Part shown: in pieces, positions 1 to 6,614 of the stretch
How the letters are laid out: each line of letters begins with the position of its first letter
How positions within the stretch are numbered: the first letter of the stretch is position 1
Assembly (NCBI GenBank): GCA_003453085.1
Contig: DMMK01000759.1
Span: 1 to 6,969, forward strand
DNA length: 6,969 nucleotides
Direction of reading: 5' to 3'
DNA from: Verrucomicrobiales bacterium
GTDB taxonomy: Bacteria; Verrucomicrobiota; Verrucomicrobiia; Verrucomicrobiales; Verrucomicrobiaceae
Program-made: the position numbers and the translations under genes
Notes under the pieces: model-generated
What the model saw: the letters and a program-made list of their open reading frames with translations, nothing else
What the model was told of the DNA's origin: nothing
The model's database searches: none

Positions 1-299
1 ACATCTTTTTCCCGGATGATTTTTCGGCACTGGCTCATACCTTTCCACAGCCCGGTGAGAAAGCCGATCATCTTCGGTGACCAGGGCTTGGGCATGGCCA
101 AAAACGGCATCTTTTCAAACCGCAGGTCCTTGTGACCGGAGGCGGCGATGGAATCAATCTTCTTTTCGCTGATGAGGAGAGTCACCTCATGGCCGCGAGC
201 CGAGAGCACTTCACCGACGGCAATGCCGGGAAACAGGTGGCCGCCCGTGCCTCCACAGGCGATCAGCACGTGGATGGACTTCTTGGATTTGGATTTCAC
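1..299 (-). CDS. murG: MurG, lipid II-forming GlcNAc transferase (N-terminal part, truncated by window edge)
   Basis: MurG transfers GlcNAc from UDP-GlcNAc to lipid I at the inner face of the cytoplasmic membrane, giving lipid II. Only the first 99 codons are present. After a Lys/Ser-rich start (MKSKSKKS) comes the strand-loop HVLIACGGTGGHLFPGIAVG. The GGTGGH loop at residues 16-21 is the hallmark glycine-rich loop of the MurG N-terminal Rossmann domain, which binds the lipid I acceptor. The start is GTG at 297-299. Reading upstream in frame, the codons are TCT, ATC and then the ftsW stop TGA, so GTG is the only usual start available. The gap to ftsW is 6 bases with no Shine-Dalgarno sequence, which suggests translational coupling to ftsW. 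The family is typically about 360 residues, so roughly a quarter is seen. Identity is firm from the motif and the position after ftsW. Confidence 0.95.
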   Translation of the reverse strand, partial: MKSKSKKSIHVLIACGGTGGHLFPGIAVGEVLSARGHEVTLLISEKKIDSIAASGHKDLRFEKMPFLAMPKPWSPKMIGFLTGLWKGMSQCRKIIREKD

Positions 300-305
300 A
301 GAGAT

Positions 306-1481
306 TCAAAGCTGGGGTGTCCAGCGGCGTTTTCTGCGGATCACAGGAAGCTGATCCCAGGTCAGATGGACGCCCTGGCGGTGGATGTTGATGAGGACCC
401 CGACGGCCATCATGGCAGCCAGGAGGCTCGACCCTCCATACGAGACGAAGGGGAGCGGCAGTCCCTTATTGGGCAGCAAAGCAGTGGTTACGCCCATGTT
501 CAAGAGCGCTTCTAAGGCGAGCAGAAAAGTAAGCCCGAAACCCAGCAGCTTGCCAAAGCGGTTCGGCGCGTACGAAGCGATGCACATGCCCGCAAAGGTG
601 AGAAGGATGAAGGCCAGCACAGCCCCGCCCACGCCCCAGAAGCCTAGCTCCTCGCCCACCATGGGAAAGATGAAGTCCGTGTGCGCCTCGGGCAGATAGG
701 AAAGCTTCATGCGACCTTCCCCCAGGCCGCGCCCTTCCAGGCCGCCGGAACCAAAGGCCAGCTTGGAAATCCACTGCTGCAGGCCGAGGGTTTCCTTGTG
801 CTTCTCCAGGTCAAAAATGATCATCACACGCTCAAAGCGGTTGGGGGCCAGCTTGATCCCCATCCACAGGGCAGCCAATGCAGTGCCGCCGATGACGGCC
901 AGATAACGGAAACGAGTGCCCGCCACAAACATGATGCCAGCACCCACGGCGGCGGAAACGGAGGCATTCCCCAGATCCACCTCGCCCCCGATGAGACCGA
1001 CGACGCCACCCAGAATCAGTCCCGGGAGGATAAGTCCATGCTTCAGCGTGCGCTCCAAATTTTCATAGGAGGCAAACCACCCCGCCATGGCGACGATGAG
1101 CACCAGCTTGGCAAATTCCGAAGGCTGCACACGCATGCTGCCATAGCCGATCCAGCGCGCAGCGCCGTTCACACGGGCGGCAATCACCGGCTTGTAACCG
1201 AGAAGCTGGGCCAGATGCCATTCGTAACAGAGCAGCAGGCTGAAGGCGGCCCCACCTAGCAGCCACCAACGCCAACGAAACAACAGATTGTAATCCACCA
1301 TGGCCATGACCACGCATCCGCCCATCGCCACGCCCAGCCAGATCCCCTGACGCCACAAGGTGACATAATCTTCGCCCCCGCCTTCCTTGGTAAAAAAGCT
1401 GGTGCTGGCCAGCATGGTGATGCCCAGGCCAGTCAGCAGCGCGACGGCCAGAAGAAGAAGGAGGATGGATCGTTTGGCCAT
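306..1481 (-). CDS. ftsW: FtsW, SEDS-family septal peptidoglycan glycosyltransferase
   Basis: FtsW polymerises lipid II into septal glycan strands with its partner class B penicillin-binding protein FtsI; ftsI is expected upstream of murE, outside this window. The 391-residue protein is highly hydrophobic, with about ten membrane spans starting at residue 5, and is of normal family length. SEDS signatures are present: NGAARW (105-110), QPSEFAKL (119-126), EVDLGNAS (167-174), the GSGGLEGRGLG loop (245-255), LPEAHTDFIF (263-272), GEELG (276-280) and PFVSYGGSS (344-352). By analogy with RodA/FtsW, Asp269 in HTDFIF is the predicted catalytic acid. Val168 stands where many family members have Pro (PDLG). 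FtsW rather than RodA is called from the setting between murD and murG. The ATG start at 1479-1481 gives a short cytoplasmic MAKR tail before the first span. The upstream bases GGTTCTTCTCCC are pyrimidine-rich and contain no Shine-Dalgarno motif. The gene lies 70 bases after the LysM gene and 6 bases before murG. Confidence 0.96.
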   Translation of the reverse strand: MAKRSILLLLLAVALLTGLGITMLASTSFFTKEGGGEDYVTLWRQGIWLGVAMGGCVVMAMVDYNLLFRWRWWLLGGAAFSLLLCYEWHLAQLLGYKPVIAARVNGAARWIGYGSMRVQPSEFAKLVLIVAMAGWFASYENLERTLKHGLILPGLILGGVVGLIGGEVDLGNASVSAAVGAGIMFVAGTRFRYLAVIGGTALAALWMGIKLAPNRFERVMIIFDLEKHKETLGLQQWISKLAFGSGGLEGRGLGEGRMKLSYLPEAHTDFIFPMVGEELGFWGVGGAVLAFILLTFAGMCIASYAPNRFGKLLGFGLTFLLALEALLNMGVTTALLPNKGLPLPFVSYGGSSLLAAMMAVGVLINIHRQGVHLTWDQLPVIRRKRRWTPQL

Positions 1482-1518
1482 GGGAGAAGAACCAAGTTCG
1501 AAGTGCAGACGATGACAA

Positions 1519-1551
1519 GGATGGCTGCCGCTGCGCAGCCCTGGGCAATCC
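1519..1551 (-). other. GC-rich inverted repeat in the LysM gene-ftsW gap
   Basis: The 70-base gap between the LysM gene stop and the ftsW start (1482-1551) contains a perfect 6-bp inverted repeat. On the minus strand it reads GGCTGC, loop GCAGCG, GCAGCC (1523-1540). An outer GGAT (1548-1551) and ATCC (1519-1522) could add four pairs with a 7-base bulge on one side. No U-run follows, so it does not look like a complete intrinsic terminator. It could be an attenuator, an RNA stability element or chance in GC-rich DNA. I see no convincing promoter in the rest of the gap. Confidence 0.3.
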
Positions 1552-2661
1552 CTACTTGCGCGGGATCACCAGCTTCATGCCGATCTTCAGCGCTTCGGGG
1601 CGGGAGATCTTGTTGGCATCCTGCAGGGCCTTCACGGAGATGCCATGCTTGCTCGCAATGCGGTAGAGTGTCTCACCCGACTGAACGGTGTGGCTGCCAG
1701 CCGCAACCTTGGCAGGCTCCTTTTTGACGGGGGCGGGAGGCGGTGCATCCACGATCTTTTTCACCGGGGCCTTTTCCACCACGGGAGCAGGCTTGGGCTC
1801 GGACTGGCGAGGCACAGGGATGGCCTTGGGCACTTCCTTCTCCACTTCTTTTTCCACCACGGCCCGGGGAGCCGGAGCGGGAGGGGCAGGCGGAGCCTCT
1901 TCGATTTTCGGAGCCGAGGTCTGAGGCAGTTCCACGATGACAGGCATGCCAGAGGCTTCCTTCGTCACGGCAGGCGGCGGGCTGTCCTGCACCTGCATGC
2001 CTGGGGTCGCGCTGGGCGCCACGGTGGGGGCAGGTGTTAGTTCGTTTTCGATGGTAGGGCTGAAGCTGAATCCGCTTTCGCCCGGCAGGGTCAGATTAAT
2101 CGGCACTTCCGCCGCAGCAATGGAGGCCGCAGGGACCGCCGGCTGTGGGATTTCGCCGTTGGCACCGGCCACGCTGATGCCGACGGCTTTCACGATCGGG
2201 CGCTTCGGATACAGGATGACATCGTTGATCTTGATCTGGCGGCCCTGGTCCAGCTTGTTCAGCTTGATCAGCACCTCTTCAGACACTTCCAGGTTTTTGG
2301 CCACGCTGGGGATGGAGTCGCCGGACTTCCACTCGTAAGTGGAGTATTCTTCGAGGGACCTGTCAGGAGCGATGTCCACATCCAGCCGGGTTTCTGGAAG
2401 GACATTGGCGGCGGCGGGCTGGTTGTAACTTTGCGCCAGGGTCGTTGCCGGAGCTTCCTCACCGTTCATGAAATCATAGATGATGATGCCGCCGATGACG
2501 ACGACATGGATCAGCAGCATGACCACGAACATGCGCGCCATGTTGGAGTTCGGCTCATGTTGGTTAAAGGCACCTTCATCGGTGACCATGGCCACACGGT
2601 GTTTGTATCTCTCACCTTCCAGGAGGTTGAGCAGGAGCTTGTCTTTCTTCTTTTTGCTCAT
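1552..2661 (-). CDS. Membrane-anchored protein with two LysM domains, inserted in the dcw cluster
   Basis: This 369-residue protein has no gene name I can assign. In order it shows a charged cytoplasmic N-terminus (MSKKKKDK..., residues 1-42), one membrane span (about 43-62, FVVMLLIHVVVIGGIIIYDF), a first divergent LysM-like domain (about 109-152, with SGDSIPSVAKNLEVS and INDVILYP), a linker rich in Pro, Ala, Lys and Glu (about 160-320, including VVEKEVEKEV and PPPAPVKK), and a typical LysM domain at the extreme C-terminus (about 323-368, HTVQSGETLYRIASKHGIS to GMKLVIP). LysM domains bind GlcNAc-containing glycans, including peptidoglycan. The topology puts both domains outside the cytoplasmic membrane, so the protein probably tethers the membrane or the division machinery to the wall; this is inference. 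No hydrolase domain is seen. The ATG start at 2659-2661 lies 26 bases after the murD stop without a Shine-Dalgarno sequence. The stop is TAG. Co-transcription with murD and ftsW is likely and suggests a role in division or wall growth. Confidence 0.9.
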   Translation of the reverse strand: MSKKKKDKLLLNLLEGERYKHRVAMVTDEGAFNQHEPNSNMARMFVVMLLIHVVVIGGIIIYDFMNGEEAPATTLAQSYNQPAAANVLPETRLDVDIAPDRSLEEYSTYEWKSGDSIPSVAKNLEVSEEVLIKLNKLDQGRQIKINDVILYPKRPIVKAVGISVAGANGEIPQPAVPAASIAAAEVPINLTLPGESGFSFSPTIENELTPAPTVAPSATPGMQVQDSPPPAVTKEASGMPVIVELPQTSAPKIEEAPPAPPAPAPRAVVEKEVEKEVPKAIPVPRQSEPKPAPVVEKAPVKKIVDAPPPAPVKKEPAKVAAGSHTVQSGETLYRIASKHGISVKALQDANKISRPEALKIGMKLVIPRK

Positions 2662-2687
2662 GGTGTTCGGGATGTTGAGGTGATGAT

Positions 2688-4019
2688 TCAGCTAAGGGAT
2701 TGCACGGCCGTACGAAAGGCTTCGCCGCGCTGGGCGTAACCGGTGTACATGTCAAAGGAGGAGGTTCCAGGACTGAGGATGATGCTGTCCCCTGCCCTGG
2801 AAAGATCGGTAGCCAATTGCACGGCCTCGGCCATGTCTGCGGCGGTCTGGCAGGGCACAAGGTCCTCAAAGGTGGCCTTGAGGGAGCGGGCGATTTCGCC
2901 GATGCACACCATGGCGCGGACCTGCCCTTTCAGGGAGTCGCGGAGGGGAGTGTAATCGAGCTGCTTGTCCTTGCCTCCCACGATCAAAACGATGGGGCTT
3001 TCCATCGCACCGATGCAGGCCTCCAGGGCGTGCAGGTTGGTGGCTTTAGAATCATTGATGTATTCACGACCATGCAGTTCGCCAACGAGTTCGCAGCGGT
3101 GGGCGGGGGCTTCGTACCCAGCGAGCGCGTCCTGCATTTCGGCTAGGCTCAGGCCATGCACCTGGCAGGCCATCATGGCAGCCATCACGTTTTCCATGTT
3201 GTGACGTCCACGCAGGGTGGAGTTCACCTCAAAGGTCACGTCTTCAGGCCCGGCATGGATGCGACCGGCCTCGTAGGTCCAGTCGGCCTCGGCTCCGTAG
3301 GCAGAAAAGGTCAGACGCTGGGCAGCGCCCGTATCTACAGTTTCCCCGGCGCGTACGATGGCGACATCGCTGGCGGTGACGTTTTCAAAAATGCGTGCCT
3401 TGGCCGCGTAGTAGGACTCCATGTCCGGGTAACGGTCGAGGTGATCCGCAGCGAAGTTAAGCCACAGGCTCGCTTTGGCCCGATAGTTCTGGATCGTCTC
3501 CAGTTGGAAACTGCTGATCTCCAGTGACAGCACATCGTAAGAAACGCCGCTAGCGACAACTTCACTCAAGGACATGCCATGATTTCCGCAAGGGACGGAT
3601 TTTTTCCCGCAGGCATTGAACAGATGCGCGATGAGTTCCGTGCAGGTGCTCTTGCCATTGGTCCCCGTGATGCCCACCAGCGGCAGTTCCGTGAGATTGA
3701 AAGCGAACTCCATTTCCCCGGTGAGGGGAATGCCCGCATCGGTGAATTTCTTTGGCAAAGGCCAGCCTGCATCCAGCCCAGGGCTGGTGATGACGAGATC
3801 AAAGTCCCCCGCCTTCACCACCAGGTCACGTGCGGCCTGACCACTGAGGGTGCGAAAGCCTTCAGCATGCTGCTTGTCTAGGGCAGCCTTGATCTTTTCA
3901 GGCGCGCCTTCATCCACCACCGTCACTTCCGCCCCATGCAGGCGTGCGAGACGCGCAGCCCCAAGGCCGCTGCGTCCTGCGCCCAGGATGGCAAATTGTT
4001 TTCCGGTGAAATCTGACAT
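2688..4019 (-). CDS. murD: MurD, UDP-MurNAc-L-Ala:D-Glu ligase
   Basis: MurD is the cytoplasmic ATP-dependent ligase that adds D-glutamate to UDP-MurNAc-L-Ala. At 443 residues it has normal family length, with the three expected domains. The N-terminal Rossmann-like UDP-binding domain starts with FAILGAGRSGLGAARLA (9-25). The central ATPase has the P-loop GITGTNGKSTCTE (116-128), the LEISSFQLE segment (166-174) and NFAADHLDRY (188-197). The HNMENVMAAMMA motif (273-284) leads into the C-terminal domain with NDSKATN (322-328), VGGKDKQLDY (347-356) and LSPGTSSFDMY (415-425). The last differs from the SPACASFD seen in E. coli-type MurD at the Ala-Cys pair, while Ser and Asp are kept. The absence of a DNPR-type motif and the SKATN and SSFQLE signatures separate it from MurE, MurF and MurC. 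The ATG start at 4017-4019 directly precedes the Rossmann fold. It is 81 bases from mraY, and the AT-rich gap carries a promoter candidate. The gene ends 26 bases before the LysM gene. Confidence 0.97.
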   Translation of the reverse strand: MSDFTGKQFAILGAGRSGLGAARLARLHGAEVTVVDEGAPEKIKAALDKQHAEGFRTLSGQAARDLVVKAGDFDLVITSPGLDAGWPLPKKFTDAGIPLTGEMEFAFNLTELPLVGITGTNGKSTCTELIAHLFNACGKKSVPCGNHGMSLSEVVASGVSYDVLSLEISSFQLETIQNYRAKASLWLNFAADHLDRYPDMESYYAAKARIFENVTASDVAIVRAGETVDTGAAQRLTFSAYGAEADWTYEAGRIHAGPEDVTFEVNSTLRGRHNMENVMAAMMACQVHGLSLAEMQDALAGYEAPAHRCELVGELHGREYINDSKATNLHALEACIGAMESPIVLIVGGKDKQLDYTPLRDSLKGQVRAMVCIGEIARSLKATFEDLVPCQTAADMAEAVQLATDLSRAGDSIILSPGTSSFDMYTGYAQRGEAFRTAVQSLS

Positions 4020-4086
4020 GGAAACGATGGTGATTTTTGAAACTCTAAACGAAGACCCATAATTCGGCTTCGATTATTAGCATCCA

Positions 4087-4115
4087 TTAATATTTTAGAA
4101 TTAGCGAAGTTTCAA
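4087..4115 (-). promoter_or_regulatory. Candidate sigma-70-like promoter for murD-lysM-ftsW-murG
   Basis: On the minus strand TTGAAA (4110-4115, within the last codons of mraY) is followed after exactly 17 bases by TATTAA (4087-4092). These match the TTGACA and TATAAT consensus at 5 of 6 and 4 of 6 positions with optimal spacing. Transcription would start near 4080, leaving a leader of about 60 bases before murD. The 81-base gap has 27 G/C bases, far below the flanking genes, which fits a promoter. AT-rich DNA also yields chance matches, and the organism's own sigma-factor consensus is unknown. A second AT-rich hexamer, TAATAA (4074-4079), lacks a well-spaced -35. Confidence 0.4.
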
Positions 4116-5246
4116 GGTCGCTAAACCAAGAAGTGCAAAAAATAACGACAAGGCCCAGAATCTCACGATCACTTGGTTCTCATGCCAGCCGCCCAATTCA
4201 AAGTGGTGGTGAATGGGAGACATGCGGAAGACGCGCTTGCCGCGGGTCTTGAAGCTGATCACCTGGATGATGACGCTCATGGCCTCCATGACGAACACGC
4301 CGCCCACCAGCGCCAGGACGATCTCCTGCTTACAGCCGATGGCCAGGGTGGCGATGCAGCCTCCGAGGGCGAGAGATCCCGTATCCCCCATGAACATGCG
4401 GGCCGGGTGGGCATTGAACCACAGGAAACCGACACAGGCCCCGGCCAAGGCCATGGCCACGATAGGCAGCTCATTGGCCAAAGTATGGTGAGCGACGCCC
4501 AGATAGCTGGAATAGTTAGCATTTCCACAAACATACCCAAAGCCTGCATAGGCCAGCGCGGTGGTCAGGGAGCAGCCGGTGGCGAGGCCATCAAGCCCGT
4601 CCGTCAGGTTCACGGCATTCGATGCCCCCACAATGATCAAGGTGAACAGGGCGACCGAAAAAATGCCCATGTCCGTAATGACGGCGTCTTTAAAGAAAGG
4701 CACATACAGCGCCCGGAGGGTGATTCCCTCATCCGCAGGCACCGCATAGGCCATCAGGACCCCGGCAATGACGGCCACGCCACCCTGCCAGACCAGCTTG
4801 GTCCTGGCGGTGACTCCTTTGGAGTTCTTTTTGCTGATCTTCAGATAGTCATCATAAAAGCCCAACGCACCCAGACCAATGGTGGTGAAAAGAATGATCC
4901 AGACCATGACATTGTCCCACTTGGCCCAGAGCAGGGTGGAAATCACGATGCAGGCCAGGATGAGAATGCCACCCATGGTGGGCGTGCCGGCCTTTTTGCC
5001 GTGCAGTTCATAAAGCTTATGCACCTCATCGGCGGTGCGGATGGGCTGGCCGATCTTCAAGGAAATGAGTTTCCGGATCAGCCGCTCCCCGAAGAGCAGG
5101 GACAGCACAAAGGCCGTGATGAAAGCACCGCCTGCCCGGAAGGTGTGATAACGAAAGATGTTGAGCAGCTTGTACAGGGCCGAATCGTCGCTGATCCAGT
5201 CAGCGGCTTCGAGCCAGTTGCGGAGTTCGTAGAGCCAGTAAATCAT
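4101..5246 (-). CDS. mraY: MraY, phospho-MurNAc-pentapeptide translocase (lipid I synthase)
   Basis: MraY is the polytopic inner-membrane enzyme that transfers phospho-MurNAc-pentapeptide from UDP to undecaprenyl phosphate, forming lipid I with Mg2+. The 381-residue protein has about ten hydrophobic spans and all signature motifs: GTPTMGG (87-93), the Asp pair in GFYDDYLK (129-136), NLTDGLDGLATG (213-224), FMGDTGSLALGG (285-296) and the cytoplasmic histidine cluster SPIHHHFELGGW (343-354). Asp132, Asp133 and the Asp residues of NLTDGLDG are the expected Mg2+-binding and catalytic residues from known MraY enzymes. It is about 20 residues longer than E. coli MraY; part of this is an extended N-terminus (MIYWLYELRNWLEAADWISD) before the first conserved span. 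The ATG start overlaps the murF stop by 4 bases (ATGA at 5243-5246), a classic translational coupling arrangement, and no Shine-Dalgarno sequence precedes it. The C-terminus ends at LKLR, a common MraY ending, just before the AT-rich gap. Confidence 0.97.
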   Translation of the reverse strand: MIYWLYELRNWLEAADWISDDSALYKLLNIFRYHTFRAGGAFITAFVLSLLFGERLIRKLISLKIGQPIRTADEVHKLYELHGKKAGTPTMGGILILACIVISTLLWAKWDNVMVWIILFTTIGLGALGFYDDYLKISKKNSKGVTARTKLVWQGGVAVIAGVLMAYAVPADEGITLRALYVPFFKDAVITDMGIFSVALFTLIIVGASNAVNLTDGLDGLATGCSLTTALAYAGFGYVCGNANYSSYLGVAHHTLANELPIVAMALAGACVGFLWFNAHPARMFMGDTGSLALGGCIATLAIGCKQEIVLALVGGVFVMEAMSVIIQVISFKTRGKRVFRMSPIHHHFELGGWHENQVIVRFWALSLFFALLGLATLKLR

Positions 5247-6613
5247 GCCGTCTGAAAATGAGAGAGAATTTTCTCCATGCCCGCCGAGCGGCTGCCTTTC
5301 AAGAGGACTGCGTCTCCTGGCTGCAACATTTTCTTCAAATGCGCGGCGCAGGCTTCGTGGGTGGGGAAATTGAGTGTTTCGGCTAAGCCTGCTGACTTGG
5401 CTGCCGAAGAAATCTGAGCAGCTTCATCGCCGACGGTGAGCAGAGCCGTAAGCCCCAGGCTGGCGGCAAACTGCCCCACGCCCTGATGCTCAGCCACGGC
5501 ATGGGGCCCCAGTTCGCCCATGCGACCGAGCACGGCGATCTTTTGGCCTGCGGAAGTCAGTGCAGCCAGGGTGCCAAGCCCGGCCTTCATGGAGTCCGGA
5601 TTGGCATTGTAGGAGTCATCAATGAACAGGATGCCCTGCACGAGCTTGGTCTCCATGCGGCCACCGGTGAGTTTGGCACTGCTGAAGGAGGCGGCGATGT
5701 CTGCCGGGGCGATGCCATGGGCCCAGCCCATGCAGGCGGCCAGGGCGGCATTGCCGACCATGTGATCTCCCAGGATGGGCAGAAAGGTCTCCACCACTTC
5801 GCCTGCGAAGTCCAGTTTGAAACGGGTGCCTTCACCGCTGGGGCGCAGGTCCAAAGCCCGCACATCCCCTGCCCCGGTGCCTGCCGTGTAGACGGTGGCC
5901 TGGCAGTGGCGTGAAATCAGCGGCGTGTAGGGATCGTTGGCATTCAGGACCACGACGCCCTCAGCATGGACATTGGCGGGCACGGTGGCCTTTTCCCAGC
6001 CGATGGCATCCCGGCTGCCCATGTACTCGATGTGCGCCAGGCCCACATTGGTCACAATGGCGGCATCGGGCAGGGCGATGTCAGCTAGCACCTTCAGCTC
6101 GCCGGGATGGTTCATGCCCATCTCCACCACGCCGCATTCATCGCCATCTTCCAGGCTCAGCAGGGTCAGCGGCACGCCGATGTGGTTATTCAGATTGCCA
6201 AAGGTCGCGCGGGTCTGCACCCGCAGTCCCATGATGAGGGCGGTTAAATCCTTGGTAGAAGTCTTCCCATTGCTTCCAGTCAGCCCGATGATCATCGGCT
6301 GATGCCAGGCCCGATAACCACGGGCCATGTCTTGCAAGCCCTGAAGGGTGTCCTTCACTTCGATCACCGCACAGCCGGTGGCGGGCCAGGTGCTATCGAA
6401 GCGGCTGACCACCACGGCGGCAGCTCCCGAGGCCATGACTTGGGGAATGAAGTCGTGCGCATCAAAGCGGTCTCCCACCAAAGCCACAAAGACCTCCCCT
6501 TCCCCCACTTTGCGGGAGTCGGTGGTCACTTTTGTCACCAGTCGCGAGCCCTCCCCCTGACGGATCACTCCATCAGCGAAGTCTGCCAGCATCTGAATGG
6601 CAATGGGCTTCAT
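5243..6613 (-). CDS. murF: MurF, UDP-MurNAc-tripeptide:D-Ala-D-Ala ligase
   Basis: MurF is the cytoplasmic ATP-dependent ligase that adds the D-Ala-D-Ala dipeptide to UDP-MurNAc-tripeptide, completing the pentapeptide. The 456-residue protein has family length. Its N-terminal substrate-binding domain has TTDSRKV (30-36) and VFVALVGDRFDAHDF (41-55). The ATPase domain has the P-loop GLTGSNGKTSTKD (110-122), NLNNHIGVPLTLL (140-152), EMGMNHPGEL (164-173), TNVGLAHIEYMGS (188-200) and Lys208, which aligns with the lysine that is carbamylated in Mur ligases. The next residues are ATV rather than the GEI usual in AKGEI. The C-terminal domain starts after GDHMVGNAALAA (282-293) and carries FIDDSYNANPDSM (330-342), a strong MurF signature, then VLGRMGELG (361-369) and LLKGSRSAGME (437-447). 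The ATG at 6611-6613 follows the murE stop after a single base (TGAGATG), so translation is probably coupled. The stop overlaps the mraY start by 4 bases. Confidence 0.97.
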   Translation of the reverse strand: MKPIAIQMLADFADGVIRQGEGSRLVTKVTTDSRKVGEGEVFVALVGDRFDAHDFIPQVMASGAAAVVVSRFDSTWPATGCAVIEVKDTLQGLQDMARGYRAWHQPMIIGLTGSNGKTSTKDLTALIMGLRVQTRATFGNLNNHIGVPLTLLSLEDGDECGVVEMGMNHPGELKVLADIALPDAAIVTNVGLAHIEYMGSRDAIGWEKATVPANVHAEGVVVLNANDPYTPLISRHCQATVYTAGTGAGDVRALDLRPSGEGTRFKLDFAGEVVETFLPILGDHMVGNAALAACMGWAHGIAPADIAASFSSAKLTGGRMETKLVQGILFIDDSYNANPDSMKAGLGTLAALTSAGQKIAVLGRMGELGPHAVAEHQGVGQFAASLGLTALLTVGDEAAQISSAAKSAGLAETLNFPTHEACAAHLKKMLQPGDAVLLKGSRSAGMEKILSHFQTA

Positions 6614-6614
6614 C

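Noticed and set aside
681..1259. A 192-codon plus-strand open frame antisense to ftsW, plus shorter plus-strand frames at 132-515 and 1645-2040
   Set aside because: All lie opposite convincing minus-strand genes with family motifs, have low-complexity composition (His/Arg/Gly-rich), and no plausible start context or family resemblance.
1523..1540. Intrinsic terminator after the LysM gene
   Set aside because: The stem is only 6 bp and is followed by ATCCTTGTC rather than a T-run. It is kept only as an inverted repeat.
1702..2184. Repeat array in the LysM protein linker
   Set aside because: The Pro/Ala/Lys/Glu content is high, but I see no repeat unit of constant length at DNA or protein level, only low-complexity composition.
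4056..4075. Possible terminator hairpin (AATCG-AAGC-CGAATT) in the mraY-murD gap
   Set aside because: Only about three consecutive pairs form before a mismatch, and there is no T-run directly after it.
4173..5255. A 360-codon open frame on the plus strand antisense to mraY
   Set aside because: It is the antisense shadow of mraY, whose full set of motifs is on the minus strand. The plus-strand translation is rich in Gly, Gln, His and Asp, has no domain I recognise, and arises from GC-rich codon bias.
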